A stretch of DNA of 64,000 nt from Omphiscola glabra. Its lineage: Eukaryota > Mollusca > Gastropoda > Lymnaeidae. The notes under the pieces are model-generated. The model had not been told where the DNA came from, searched no databases, and saw nothing but the letters and a program-made list of their open reading frames with translations. The stretch is from NCBI GenBank assembly GCA_964017045.1, contig OZ024808.1:29854495-29918494 (forward strand), read 5' to 3'. Below, one piece after another: positions 11,345 to 23,300 of the stretch (its first letter is position 1; every line of letters starts with the position of its first letter). A program made the position numbers and the translations under genes.

Positions 11345-12860
11345 TAACTCTTGGACCTACCAGATATTTCCTTAAATTGACCCAGTGTAACACTCTGTAT
11401 TATATAATATTAAAGGTAAACTCTTTTTTTTATGTAACACTTGGACCAACAGGATATTTTCTCAAAATACCCAGAATTGGGTTGAAACAACTGCACTCTG
11501 TTAAGCCGTAGTTTGTTGTTTTAATTAGGGCCTCGTACTCAATCTTGCAAAGTAAAAAGTTCCGCATTTTTAGATAGAGCAAAGAATAAATTGTCATTAA
11601 AAAATTAATTTAAAAAAAAATTAGATTAAATTTACAAAATGTAAAAAAAAAAAAGTTGACTTGAAGCCATACACATTGATATTATCATTAAAACGGAATA
11701 GATCACGTGACTGTAATAAACGCTTTGAGAAACCCTACAAGCAGTTTACCCCAGTAAAAAAACAACAAAACACCAAATTTTTCTGTGAGCCTCTGACTCA
11801 ACGCCATCGATTAAGTGAAGTAGTTGAGAATGGAAGCGCTTCACAGCCTTAATGGAATCAAGGAGAGCCACTTCATTAATCAAATTGAGAATCCACGAAA
11901 ATCTGGCTTTCTGAATGACAACAAAGGAGTGTGTGTGTTTTTTTTTTCTTTCATCTTCCTTTTGCCCTCAAACCACGCATTCAAAGTCGCCGGCCAAAGT
12001 GAAGGAATTCCTCGTTTCCGATCCAGTTTTCATTTCCAATTCCCGGACTAGTAATTTGATTGGCTAAACGTGAACTTTGGAGGTAACCATCTTTGGATCG
12101 GCCCAAATCGAGGCGAATCAGCAGCTGAATAGCCGCAACACTCTTCAGGGCTAGCCATCATTACGGGAACTCTCCTGACGGAACGGTCGGTTTTCTCTTC
12201 AGATGTAAACGCAATAGCGTTGCTTAACAAAGCGACGCAAAGCGAGTTTTAGGAATAAAAACACTGAAGAGCTGGGCGGCTGTGTTAACGCTCCTTCAAG
12301 GAAAATCCCCCAAGCCTCTTCAGGATTTTGGACGGGATTGGAAAACGTGGACATGGAAAAGGGGGGGGGGGGAGAATGTGAATTAGATCAAACCAGCGGG
12401 AAGAAATTAGTGCGGATTTCTCGACCGCCTGCAAAGGACCTATTTGACAGAGTTAACCGCTCTTACCGGCCTCTTTTCAGTTCTGCTGCCGAATTCTGAA
12501 ATCGAATCATTCATTGTATTTATTTTAAGAGGATCGAGAGAGGGGACAGGGGTGGGGGGAGGGGTGATTCCAACCTTTAAAACGAATTATCCTATTCGAT
12601 TTTGTATTTGAGCATCTGTAGAGAAATCTCTCGCCTAATGCGCGCGATGGATGATCGGAGTGGGGGGGGGGGGTAGGGGAGGGGGAGGGGCTGGCAAGGA
12701 AAGAATCTCCAATAAAATATCCGCGAGGATTTGCATGTATTAGCAAAGTTAAGTTCGGATTAAACGGATAATGGAAGGCGAACTTGTTATGTTAGGAACA
12801 AGGGGGGCGTATTCTCAAGTAGGGGCAATAACTTCACGGCTGTGGTTTTTTTTTAGAATC
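11345..12860. other. Non-repetitive stretch with candidate conserved regulatory blocks
   Basis: No gene recognised. 11820-11930 and 12050-12330 have balanced composition, few homopolymers and homeodomain-type sites (TCATTAATCAA near 11870), in contrast to the simple DNA around them. A G-rich run lies at 12360-12372 and another at 12660-12690. Short open frames here have no family features. Regulatory function is an inference from composition and from proximity to a developmental gene. Confidence 0.25.
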
Positions 12861-12864
12861 GAGA

Positions 12865-13125
12865 CTTGTGAGTCTGGGTTGTGCTTGGGTTGTGATTGGG
12901 TTGTGCTTGGGTGTTGCTTGGGTTGTGCTTGGGTTGTGTTTCGGTGTTGCTTGGGTTGTGCTTGGGTTGTGCTTCGGTGTTGCTTGGGTTGTGCTTGGGT
13001 GTTGCTTGGGTTGTGCTTGGGTGTTGCTTGGGTTGTGCTTGGGTGTTCCTGGGGTTGTGCTTGGGTTGTGCTTGGGATGTGCTTGGGTTGTGCTTGGGTT
13101 GTGCATGGGTTGTGCTTGGGTTACG
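12865..13125. repeat. 11-bp G-rich minisatellite
   Basis: About 24 copies of GGGTTGTGCTT and its variant GGGTGTTGCTT. A GGG every 11 bases on the + strand makes it a G-quadruplex candidate. All open frames on either strand are by-products. Confidence 0.95.
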
Positions 13126-13439
13126 CTGAGAAATAGGGGGGGGGGCGCAACTGACATAATTTTTTAATTATTGATCGGTGGGTTTAAACAAAATAAATTC
13201 TGGTAAAAAAAAAAATAATAAAAAAACTATAATTAAATAAAATCACTTCTTTCGTTGCTATATTAAATAAAATCACGATTTTAACAAAACTTATGAATTT
13301 AAGTTGTTAACGTGTTTTTGGCTTCAAAGTTCTCCAGCTGAAACTCTTCAAGATAAAGCCGAGAACCACATCTGCAATGTGATGATGTTTTTACCTGGGA
13401 GAGTCAAAGGGGGCGGGCTGTCTTTTCATTGTAACCAAT

Positions 13440-13722
13440 CTGATGAGCGTGTCATGGCAATCTGAACATGTCACGGAAATCTGAACATGTCACGACCATC
13501 CGAACATGTCACGGCCATCTAAACATGTCACGGCAATCTGAACATGTCACGGCAATCTGAACATGTCACGGCAATCTGAACATGTCACGACCATCCGAAC
13601 ATGTCACGGCAATCTGAGCATGTCGCGGCAATCTGAACATGTCACGGAAATCTGAACATGTCACGGAAATCTGAACATGTCACGGCAATCTGAACATTTC
13701 ACGGCAATCTGAACTCGTCACG
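13440..13722. repeat. 19-bp minisatellite, about 15 copies
   Basis: Unit AACATGTCACGGCAATCTG; variants change CGGCAA to CGACCA or CGGAAA. Confidence 0.95.
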
Positions 13723-14269
13723 GTAATGGTCGTGACATGTCAATGTAACAATGAGAACATTCAGTTGGACCAGTTTGCACATCTCAGTTTACAATTGCCC
13801 TTGTTACAATGGGTTTATCATTGTCCAAGATTGACTTTAGGCCGGGGTTACATTTCTTTTAAGTTACATAGATTTTATAAAACTATCAAGCAAGGTTGCT
13901 TATTTATTATAATGAACATGCTTTTCATTAAAGTTCCCGGATGTACGACGTCAAATTGTTATTCAATCATCCGCACTGTAGCTCTTAAACTTCACTTTTG
14001 TCAAATGATTTTTTTTCTCCCCGTAACAGTCATACATTATGCGGCTTGTCTAACCGTGATCGCCATTGCACTTTTAATATACTCAGAAATTAGGGCAATC
14101 CCCTTGCCCCAAACTAACCACCTATCTGGCCCTTAATCAATGTGCACTGTGGTCACCTTTCGTGGCAGCCCCTCGCGGTAGGCCCCATCTCCCCTACCCT
14201 CGTCCGTACCTCGGTGTACAGAAAGCGAAGGCTGATACGAAGGATACTCTCCCATTTTGTAGCTAATGC

Positions 14270-14550
14270 GTATTGATACAATCCTCGCATGCGCCTGAAT
14301 TAATAAGCTCCCGGGCTCCATTGCGATGCGTCCAGCTAAGCAGACGAGAGAATCGACAGCAACAGACGCGATTTCCCGAGCTGCAGGCCGCTTTTGTCCT
14401 AAGTCTGATGGGGAAATTATGTCAGCCTGCGCGACTGGCCTCTTTCCCACAATGCCGTCGTTTTCCATCCTTCCGGTTTGAGCCGCTCGCGCGCCAGCGC
14501 GCGCATTCAGTGGGAGGTTTGGGGTGTCATGGCCGACACAAAATGGCGAC
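14270..14550. promoter_or_regulatory. CpG-rich block, possible promoter
   Basis: A GC- and CpG-rich island in AT-rich surroundings. It carries CGCATGCGCC at 14286 (NRF1-like) and ACAAAATGGCGAC at 14538 (YY1-like), both typical of TATA-less promoters. A 156-residue minus-strand open frame (14133-14603) crosses it but shows no family I recognise. No transcript can be assigned. Confidence 0.3.
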
Positions 14551-14599
14551 AAACACGAGAAAATAAGAAGAGAAAAGGGGACGTGATGTCTGGCAACTT

Positions 14600-15390
14600 G
14601 CAAATCACGTTCAAATGGTTTTAATTAAAGTGGCACATCCCCCCACCACCATGGCGTACACTTCTGTTCGTTTAGATAATGGTGTTTTAATGAGAACACC
14701 CCAGGGTTGGGTTACTAACCGAAGTCTGAAAAAAAAAACAAAAAAAAAACAAACCTTCTTTTAACTTAACAAAAAAAAAAGTTTCAATTTTTTAATGCCA
14801 GACTATTTTAATTTTACATTTTCAACCGCACAGCTCATCTCATCTACATTTATTAACCGATACAAACCTAAATTTTTCCGTTATTTTAAATTTTCTGGAC
14901 AATTCAAAACTTACTACATTACAAAACTTATTTTTTGTTTAATTTGACGAACAATATTAAATGTGTTTATTGAAACAAATATTGGTGTCAAATTAAAAAG
15001 TTCTAAACTGTTTCCAAAATTTAAAAAAAAATAATTATATTTGGATTATTTCAATTATGTGTATATTATGCCATAAATTAAAATCAAACAAATTCTTTTT
15101 TTTCTTTTTTTTGTTAATGAAATCAGATTGGCAACCGAATCATGATGATCAGATAGTGACTAGAAATCCCAAACTGCCTGGTGACAAACGGAAGAATTAT
15201 TTCAAAGTGTAAATGCTGTTTTTTTTTTTTTATTTTAGAATGAGACCCTGCACACAAAGTCGGCCTTCACCTTGATGCATCTGTTCAACTCGATTATGTT
15301 GATCTTTTGACGGCATTGAAAGGTCAAGAGGTCGAAGTCTTCATGATACTGTCATGTCATACCGGACTGTCATACAATATCTCGATCGTA
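14600..15390. other. AT-rich stretch with homopolymer runs
   Basis: Many A and T runs; no gene, no clear repeat. Confidence 0.4.
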
Positions 15391-15394
15391 CACA

Positions 15395-15605
15395 AAATAC
15401 GTTATTTCACATAATATCTCATTCAAATAACATCTTATGCCACATATCTCATTTCACATACGATATCGTTTCACATAACACCTCATTTCACATAACACCT
15501 CATTTCACATAATATCTATGCCCCATAATATCTATGCCACATAATATCTATGCCACATAATATCTATGCCACATAATATCTATGCCACATAATATCTATG
15601 CCACA
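15395..15605. repeat. 17-bp minisatellite, two sub-blocks
   Basis: Left part repeats CATTTCACATAACACCT, right part repeats CATAATATCTATGCCAC; both have 17-bp spacing and are related. Confidence 0.9.
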
Positions 15606-16185
15606 CAATATCTCATGGTAGCGTCGTAAGGTTGTACAACATTGTCATCTCCTTCCACCGCCAACTCAGCAGAGCCGGACGAGATCGATAGAAAAGGCGT
15701 GCGGCGGCGGAGCTTAGCCCCCTAAAAAGGCGAGAGAGCTAAAGAACTCCATTTAACTCGATGCAAATTGCCAGGGGTTTGTTATTGTTCGTAATTTGGG
15801 CGAGGATAAAAAGAAAGTCTCATGTGATAACGAGGATTATGGGACGGAGCTCCAAATTGCAATTCAATCCGCCCGCGGTTGGGGATCACTCCATTGTGGC
15901 GAGGAAATAAGGTCGAGAATAGGGTTGGTCGAATTAATTACAACGTCATGTTAGGTTTGGGAGGTGGTTTGAGCGGTCTTGGGTTTGGGAGGGGGGTGAG
16001 GAGGGTTAATGACGCTAAAATTTTATTATATAGTTCGTCATTCGCTTGCGAAGATAACAAAGGAATCGACATAAGTAGTAGCCCTTGAGTTGAGCTGTAT
16101 TTTGCTTAAAGTGAGGGAGAGTAGCTCGGTTTGTCAACATCAATGTCCAGTCCTTGCCTATTTGATCCTATGACAGGACTTAGTC
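15606..16185. other. Unique stretch, candidate regulatory block
   Basis: 15650-15900 is balanced in composition and free of repeats (e.g. GATGCAAATTGCCAGGGGTT, an octamer-like ATGCAAAT). No gene recognised. Regulatory role is inferred only from composition. Confidence 0.25.
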
Positions 16186-16189
16186 AAGA

Positions 16190-16500
16190 CGACTGGTAAT
16201 AGATCAAGATGCAGTAGATAACCAGCAATGATTTGTTGTGCTTCACTATGCTCTTTATGCGTTCCACATTGCAGGAGTTGTCGGAATTGCCTTGTTGCCG
16301 TTTTAATGTCGCCTATGGGACTCCATATCCGGGTTTGATGTTCAGAGATTGTCTTCACTTAGATGAGTTGCCATTTAAGGTTAACGAGTCCCATCTACCA
16401 TATGAGCTGCGGTGGCTTTTGCTCGTCAAAGCTGAGGATTGAACTCCACGCGCTTTGGGATGGACTCAGTTTAAACCACACGGTTACATATTGTAGAAGG
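16190..16500 (-). mobile_element. tRNA-derived SINE, diverged copy
   Basis: On the minus strand a box-B-like GTTCAATCC (plus-strand 16436-16444) is followed by GATGGGACTCGTTAACCTTAA, AACTCATCTAAG and AAACCCGGATATGGAGTCCC. The same blocks occur in the same order in the SINE at 36184-36663. Box A is degenerate. The copy is old. Confidence 0.6.
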
Positions 16501-16664
16501 AATGACTGTAGGTATGAGAACGTGGGAAGTACTCGACATTGTGGCACTACGAAAAGTCCCAAGTAAATTTGGTACAAATGGACCCCACATTATGAAAAAC
16601 GTAAAAGAAAAGACTGTGATTATATCAGGATGAGTCCCGGTCTCATGTTTACAAATAAACATCC

Positions 16665-16815
16665 ACGTTGTTAAACATCCACTTTGTTAAACTTTCACTT
16701 CGTTAAACTTATACTTTGTTTAACTTCCACTTTGTTTAACTTCCACTTTGTTCAACTTCCATTTTGTTAAACTTTCACGTTGTTAAACTTTCACTTTGTT
16801 AAACATCCACTTTGT
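16665..16815. repeat. 16-bp repeat, about nine copies
   Basis: Unit core CTTTCACTTTGTTAAA with frequent substitutions. Confidence 0.88.
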
Positions 16816-16837
16816 TGAACTTTGCATTCATAATTCT

Positions 16838-17145
16838 AACAAAAAACTTGTTCATCACAATTCTAACACAGAACTTGTTCATCACAATTCTAATACAGAA
16901 CTTGTTCATCACAATTCTAACACAGAACTTGTTCATCACAATTCTAACACAGAACTTGTTCATCACAATTCTAACACAAAACTTGTTCATCACAATTCTA
17001 ACACAGAACTTGTTCATCACAATTCTAACACAGAACTTGTTCATCACAATTCTAACACATAACTTGTTCATCACAATTCTAACACACAACTTGTTTATCA
17101 CAATTCTAACACAGAACTTGTTCATCACAATTCTAACACAGAACT
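16838..17145. repeat. 27-bp minisatellite, about 11 copies
   Basis: Core TTGTTCATCACAATTCTAAC; the copies are nearly identical. The 27-bp length is a multiple of three, which explains the open frames on both strands. 17146-17620 is unique DNA with nothing recognised. Confidence 0.95.
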
Positions 17146-17626
17146 TTTTTGCCAGGTTTCAATATTTTTTTTCTGTAAATGTTTATTGCTGCCAAGTGTT
17201 TTGCTATTAGTCTGCCTCAATCCTTCCAGGTCTGAGCACCTGATTGTCTTCTTAAAAGAACTTCCCAAATTGTTTTAAAAACAAACATATACACACATGT
17301 ATAATGTGGTAATATTTCAATTGTAGAATTGTTTTTTTTTTTTTTTACATGTCCCTATCGACGGCCTTTGAACTTTGATCCCTTGTGTGGAACGGCCATA
17401 ATGACGTCATCACATCATTGACGGAACAACGAAACAATTGAACATAAAAGTTTTTCAATCACATGACAGGAGTGTTTTATTTACTTGACAAACTTATTTG
17501 AAAGCTTTGATCTATCATGAACACTGCAGTCATCAGATATATAACACAGTTACAAAAATGGATCATCCTATCGTCACTTCTGCAGTGGAAATGTAAAGTA
17601 GCTGCGAGCTCTCAGCTTTGGCGAAA

Positions 17627-18020
17627 CCATAGTTTAATAGACCTTATGACCGCTGGATCAGAGTACAGACACCATGTTAACACTATAGTTTAATAGACCT
17701 TTTGACTGGTGGGCCAGAGACACCATGTTAACACTATAGTTTAATAGACCTTATGACCGCTGGGTCAGAGTACAGACACCATGTTAACACTATAGTTTAA
17801 TAGACCTTATGACTGGTGGGCCACAGACACCATGTTAACACTATAGTTTAATAGACCTTATGACTGGTGGGCCAGAGACACCATATTAAAACTATAGTTT
17901 AATAGACCTTATGACCGCTGGGTCAGAGCACAGACACCATGTTAACACTATAGTTTAATAGACCTTATGACCGCTGGGTCAGAGCACAGACACCCTGTTA
18001 ATACAATGGTTTAATAGACC
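17627..18020. repeat. 51/57-bp minisatellite
   Basis: Seven units of two length classes. The long form has CCGCTGGGTCAGAGTACAGA and the short form CTGGTGGGCCAGAGA, joined by the shared ACTATAGTTTAATAGACC. The two forms are interspersed. Confidence 0.92.
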
Positions 18021-18504
18021 TTTTGACCGCTGTGTGGCAGTACCAGCAGGCTTACGTGGAGCACCTTTAGTAACATTGCCATTTTTCAAAAACAAGCATT
18101 TCTTCCACCTGGAATTGTAATATTTCATGGCCATGTTTTGCGTTCCTTTATCGCTGTCCAAGGGGTTTACTACAAGAACATTTCTTTTTCGTCTGCCTTA
18201 AAATAGACATCAGTAATGACGTCACCGACATGGGACGAAGCGTCATTTTATAAATTCTGTATATTAAAATCACTTTTGTTCGTCACTTGCTTGCTGACAA
18301 ATTATTCGGACGGCTAATGGACCCACTTGACGACAACCTATCGAGCTGAAACTTGGCCCATAGACTGGTTGCCGAACACAATACATTCTATCAAAATTTC
18401 AACCCACCCACATACCCCAAAAAGATCAGTTTTTCCTAAATTGTTTCTAGGGGAAAATGAAGGCAATTTGATGCCTCTGATTTCACAGAATAAAATTCCC
18501 GAAA

Positions 18505-18800
18505 ACGGTGCTAAATGAGATTCTTTTTTTAAACAAAGATTCCAAGTGCGTAATATTTTCTTTTGTTTTTCTGAAATAGATAATGAAATAAATCTGCGGA
18601 GAAAATGCGGGTGGGCCATCAGAATTTTACTATAGCTCAAGGGCGTGGAGAAAATTTGCGGTTGCGAGCCTTGGGAGGAGGGGGGAGAGAGAGCACTAAT
18701 TAACATTTTTATAAAGTGAGATTTTTATAAAGTGAGTTAGGCCTACTTGTATGCATGTTTTGTCAAATTTTCAGCCCCACTCTCCGTTGCTCGACATTTT
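18505..18800. mobile_element. Dispersed repeat of unknown class, copy A
   Basis: Shares an ordered series of blocks with 23888-24190: AAATGAGATTCTTT, GCGTAATAT, GGGTGG, a G-rich run, CACTAAT, TTATAAAG, ATGTTTTGT and GAGCCCC/CAGCCCC-ACTCTC. Blocks with CAAGGGCGTGG and a G-rich run recall hAT elements, but no TIRs were found. Confidence 0.6.
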
Positions 18801-19270
18801 ACAGGATAAATTATGTTTTTAGGATTTTTTAAATTTTCCAATGTTTCCAAGCGCAAAGTCTCTTTAGTTTTAACTTTGACTATTGCCGCCCCGTTGTAAA
18901 GCTCGTCATCACAAAGGCGTGTCTCGGGGGCCGGTAACTCTAACACCGGAGCTCGTGTTGAGCACTGATAACCCCTTTTGTCACCGGCCCAACGTTATTG
19001 AAAGTGTTCATGAACATTTCCGACCAAATGGACAATTCATGCGCCGAGTTCATTTATCCCACGGACCAAATGCGGGAGCTGACCATCGGACACGGTGGAG
19101 AATGGCCTCTACTGTTTTCTTAGCAATGAAATTAAACAGGTCGGGTTCTTAAAAAAATTGTCGCTGCTTCGCGCTACGCACGTGGTGTCGCTGGACGAGA
19201 ATGAAGCGAGAGGGTTGTTGAAAGAATGGGAATTTTTCCCTTTCGGGACATTGGGAACAATAAATGGGTG
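18801..19270. other. Unique stretch between repeats
   Basis: 18890-19150 has balanced composition and two open frames with no family features. Candidate conserved non-coding DNA, low certainty. Confidence 0.25.
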
Positions 19271-19271
19271 G

Positions 19272-19722
19272 GGATTTGGTGTAGAGGCTATTGAAAAGAT
19301 ATGGTGTAAAGGCTATTGAAAAGATATGGTGTGGAGGCTTTTGAAAAGATATGGTGTAGAGGCTATTGAAAAGATATGGTGTAAAGGCTATTGAAAAGAT
19401 ATGGTGTAAAGGCTATTGAAAAGATATGGTGTGGAGGCTTTTGAAAAGATGTGGTGTAAAGGCTATTGAAAAGATATGGTGTGGAGGCTTTTGAAAAGAT
19501 ATGGTGTAAAGGCTATTGAAAAGATATGGTGTAGAGGCTATTGAAAAGATATGGTGTAAAGGCTATTGAAAAGATATGGTGTAGAGGCTTTTGAAAAGAT
19601 ATGGTGTAGAGGCTATTGAAAAGATATGGTGTAAAGGCTATTGAAAAGATATGGTGTAGAGGCTATTGAAAAGATATGGTGTGGAGGCTTTTGAAAAGAT
19701 ATGGTGTGGAGGCTATTGAAAA
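19272..19722. repeat. 25-bp minisatellite, about 18 copies
   Basis: Core TTGAAAAGATATGGTGTAAA then GGCTA or GGCTT; GTAAAG, GTAGAG and GTGGAG variants are interspersed. Confidence 0.96.
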
Positions 19723-19861
19723 GATTTGAAGCTAGATGAGATTTGAAAGGTCAACGATAAATAAAGAAACTGATATTGTTTTTTTTGATTTTGGTTTTTT
19801 TTTTTCATTTTAAAAATGTCGATTATAGATTAGTATGGGCGTTCCACACATAGATTCTCTG

Positions 19862-20248
19862 TGTGCTGGTAGGAGGAGACATTGGTGTGCTGGTAGGAGG
19901 AGACATTGGTGTGCTGGTAGTAGGAGTAATTGATGTGTTGATAAGTGGAGAAATTGGTGTGCTGGTAGGAGGAGACATTGGTGTGCTGGTAGGAGGAGAC
20001 ATTGGTGTGCTGGTAGGAGGAGTCATTGGTGTGCTGGTAGGAGGAGACATTGGTGTGCTGGCAGGAGGAGACATTGGTGTGCTGGTAGTAGGAGATATTG
20101 GTGTGCTGGTAGGAGGAGACATTGGTGTGCTGGTAGGAGGAGACATTGGTGTGCTGGTAGGAGGAGACATTGGTGTGCTGGTAGTAGGAGATATTGGTGT
20201 GCTGGTAGGAGGAGACATTGGTGTGCTGGTAGTAGGAGTAATTGATGT
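19862..20248. repeat. 24-bp minisatellite interrupted by a solo LTR
   Basis: About 16 copies, core GGTGTGCTGGTAGGAGGAGA. The remnant at 20779-20815 continues the same array beyond the LTR. Open frames of 145-161 residues in three frames are by-products of the 24-bp period. Confidence 0.96.
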
Positions 20249-20778
20249 TGTTATGACCTTTCCAACGTGCCGGTCTACTTCCAAATGTTACCACCTCTAA
20301 AGTTACAGCCTTCATACGTCACGGCCTACTCTCGTTTTCTAGGGTCTCTTCTCTAGGTCCATTCAATGACACAATTAAGTCCACAATAATTCCTCGTATT
20401 TCATAAATCAGTTCGTTATTTACTTTATACAAAACGTCGTCCCACCCAGGGTCACTACACACACATAAAGTCTTCAACAAATATCTCGGTCTCTCTTAAT
20501 AGATCTCTTGTCCTCCCTAATAAATCTCTGATCTCCCTAATAAATCTCTCTCTATCTCCCTCTCGACAAACTAACACACTGACCTTTTATACACGCACTT
20601 GTTTATTCATATTTCCCTCTTAACCAATGACCATTCAGCCACAATAACACAATTCATAACAAAACTCATGCACCCAAAAAGTGTTCTCACCAATAACAAT
20701 GGTTCTCACATTTAAACTCTCACCATGCATGAACGACTTTCATACCAAACATCACAATAACCAATCATGTTCACAACA
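20249..20778 (-). mobile_element. Solo LTR of a second retrotransposon family (530 bp)
   Basis: Read on the minus strand it begins TGTTGTGAAC and ends GGTCATAACA, so termini are TGTT...AACA. GATGT is found directly on both sides (20244-20248 and 20779-20783), a perfect 5-bp target duplication. The flanks join into a normal unit of the 24-bp array once the element and one duplication are removed. TATAAAAGG on the minus strand (20583-20591) sets the orientation. There is no internal region. The sequence is unrelated to the LTR at 1451-2065 apart from the TATA box and a GAGA-rich stretch after it. Confidence 0.85.
20583..20591 (-). promoter_or_regulatory. TATA box of the second solo LTR
   Basis: TATAAAAGG on the minus strand about 190 bp into the LTR. 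Confidence 0.5.
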
Positions 20779-20815
20779 GATGTGTTAATAAGAGGAGAAA
20801 TTGATATGTAGTCAT

Positions 20816-21836
20816 TAATGTGAGACGCGAGAATATCAACCATACACATATTATATGCCATTTAAGAAAACCTAATTTTAAAAAAAATCAGGATTATGTA
20901 TTATGAAATCGTTAAACAAAAGCAGAAAATCACGATATCTGTAGATAACAAATGTGTTTGGTGAAAGGGATTGATTGATATCACTTCAGATGACCACTGT
21001 CCAAGAGTTCGACTTGATTCCTTGAAATAAACCATTCCCATTCAACGTCTGCTCAAATATTTTAACTCACAATAACCCCGGGAGAGAAAGTCTGTTTTAA
21101 AATAAAACCTAAGTTGACAAAGTAATTTTGCAATATTCATATAGTTATTCAATTTCAATTTATTCTAATTTTTTTTTTTTTCTTTAAGAAGACATTTTAA
21201 ACTCAGCACACACACGATCTATTCCCCTTCCGCTGTTTAACATCCCCACCGGTCGCCACCTGACCATCATTTCGACTGAATAATATATTGGTATTAATGG
21301 ATGCCTGAGTCTTCCCTGCCCCCCCCCCCCTTTCCCCAACCGGGTCATGAGCCGAGCATCCCTGGGCCCTGGTTCAAGTCTAAATGTGGGAGGTCGTTCC
21401 TACAAATGTAAAGATCAACACGCCATCCAACGGCCATTGTATCTTCTGCTGGTCCACTCTTGAGAAAAGACATTTTCTACGGAACACCGCTCTGGTCATA
21501 CTTTTTTCTTCTGAAAAGAAAATCAACACTACCGTAATAATGAATTGACCATGTAAAGCGATTACATTTAATGTCTCCCTTATATGAGAACAAAAACTTA
21601 ACAAATCTATTTATTCGTATCAACTAGATGAGCGGCCATAACTCATGAGACACAATTTTACTTTCCTCACCTTGAACATATTTGAAAATATTAACAAATA
21701 TAAAAGACATAATAGGTCGAAAAATTCATGAACAAATAAAATGATTTCTTTACAAACAATTTAAAATTCATTGATTTAATGCATGCCATTAATGGCAAAG
21801 CTTGAAATATTTAGCGTTGAAATAATGCCTCTTAAG
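20816..21836. other. Unique stretch without a recognised gene
   Basis: AT-rich with a C-run at 21320. CTGGTTCAAGTCT at about 21370 resembles a tRNA box B and may mark another old SINE, but no box A was found. Confidence 0.3.
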
Positions 21837-22004
21837 CAGGCCTGCACAACATATTGCCCGCGGGCCAGCACCAATGAAATATATTTATTATTATTATTTA
21901 TTATTTTCTTAACAGATTTCACCCCTGTCCTATTATCTTCCGGCCCGCACAATTTCTTCATAAAGTATTACGGCCCGCCTTACATTTTGAGTTGTGTATG
22001 CCTG
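21837..22004. mobile_element. hAT-type MITE (168 bp)
   Basis: Left end CAGGCCTGCACAACATA; right end GAGTTGTGTATGCCTG, which is an imperfect inverted copy. The interior has CCCGCGGGCC and CGGCCCGC blocks typical of a widespread hAT MITE group. Flanks are CTCTTAAG (21829-21836) and CTGTTAAG (22005-22012), an 8-bp duplication with one mismatch, as hAT elements make. Non-autonomous, no transposase. Confidence 0.8.
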
Positions 22005-22012
22005 CTGTTAAG

Positions 22013-22600
22013 GATTAAAATAGTTATTTTTAATTTCACTCACTTTCCCCCTCTAATATCTTAAACGTAACATTTCAAATGTTACACTTACGGTTTCTGC
22101 ATCGTTCACCCCTCCCCGTAACAGCGTTAAATAGATGAGTTATTCAATCTACAAAGACAAATTCGTAAATATGACCAGGATGGGGCACCGTAGTTTTGAG
22201 TCGAAGTCATGCTAACTCGATCTCCGATAAAGAAGAGTATCCAAACAAGGGGGACAATCGTGATCAAATTGACTAAGCGGGTGATCCCAGCATCGCTGAT
22301 TGAAAGAGCGCCATGTCTTTGTGAAGACCGGAGCTCCCGTTAATGTATTTATGGGTCAAAGGTTAGCGAAACACGTGCGTTTAAAAGCCGGCGAGAGTAT
22401 TTGAACATCGGGGTTTTCGAGAAGGCAGTTTTAGAAAGGGAGATAATGAAGCTAATAAGGTCCCTAATTCTGCCCACAAATTGAGCTGTTGGAAACTGGT
22501 GTCGGAGAGCTGGGGCACTAATGCCCTACTTACAGCTCTCCAAAAAAGCTGGAAATCAAAATTGCTGTTTAAAAGATGCTTACATATCCGGTCCGAAACC
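22013..22600. other. Unique stretch, candidate regulatory block
   Basis: 22140-22560 is repeat-free and balanced, with no homology I can name. Possibly conserved non-coding DNA. Confidence 0.25.
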
Positions 22601-22619
22601 TGGAAGAGGGGGGCATTTT

Positions 22620-22722
22620 ATAATGATTGTATTTTTTAATGGTTGTATTTTTAATGATTGTATTTTTAATTATTGTATTTTTAATGATTGAATTTTTTAA
22701 TGAGTGTATTTTTAATGATTGT
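22620..22722. repeat. 15-bp repeat
   Basis: About seven copies of AATGATTGTATTTTT. Confidence 0.85.
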
Positions 22723-22814
22723 AAAATTAAAATTTTAATTTATGTAATTATTAGAATTACATGACTGCAATCCTTATAATTCTTACATCATCTTAAAAAT
22801 CTTTCAGTTCTTAA

Positions 22815-22920
22815 AAAACTAAGATGTGTATTTACATAAAGTCAAGTGACTAAGATGTGTATTAACAGAAATTCAAGTTACTAAGCTGCGTATTAAGAGA
22901 AAGTCAAGTCACTAAGCTGG
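22815..22920. repeat. 31-bp repeat, about 3.5 copies
   Basis: Units begin ACTAAGATGTGTATTA and end AAGTCAAGT; moderately diverged. Confidence 0.8.
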
Positions 22921-22994
22921 CTATAGACAGTTTGAATCAATGTAAGAATGTTAGATCCAATATAATGTGTTCATTATGATGTCCAGTAGATGTC

Positions 22995-23210
22995 CACGTA
23001 ACAAGGAAACAAGGGCTCGCCAAAGAAATCATACAGGGCACAACTAGAGGAGGGAGAAGAAGAGGAAGACAGAGAAAAAGATGGGAAGATACCATCAAAA
23101 AGTGGACGGGATTAAAACTAGTCGATGCTGTACGCAGTGCAGAAGACAGAGAGGAATGGAGAAGGATAGTTTTCATGTCATCTGTGGCGCGCCGACGGTC
23201 CAAGGACTAA
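22995..23210 (+). mobile_element. LINE (RTE-like) 3' end with reverse-transcriptase C-terminal coding
   Basis: A 71-codon open stretch to TAA 23208-23210 reads HVTRKQGLAKEIIQGTTRGG, then RGRQRKRWEDTIKKWTGL, then DREEWRRIVFMSSVARRR. This is the characteristic C-terminal tail of RTE-like LINE polyproteins. The (GAT)n stretch right after the stop (23216-23231) fits a short microsatellite tail. The element is 5'-truncated at about 22990. The flanks on both sides share ATTATG and GTCCAGTAGATGTG, so it landed in, or duplicated, a local repeat. Exact family not assigned. Confidence 0.8.
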
Positions 23211-23234
23211 GGGACATGATGATGATGATGATGA

Positions 23235-23300
23235 GATGTGTTCTTTATGCTGTCCAGCAGATGTGTTCATTATGCTGTCCAGTAGATGTGTTAACAGATG
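23235..23300. repeat. 26-bp duplicated flank
   Basis: TTATGCTGTCCAGCAGATGTG and its near-copy follow each other; a third copy lies before the LINE at about 22968-22994. Confidence 0.7.

Noticed and set aside
13726..14136. 136-residue + frame
   Set aside because: Starts in a repeat, AT-driven hydrophobic composition, no recognised family or splice context.
14133..14603. 156-residue minus frame
   Set aside because: Lies over the CpG-rich block; no family features. GC-rich DNA commonly leaves such frames open.
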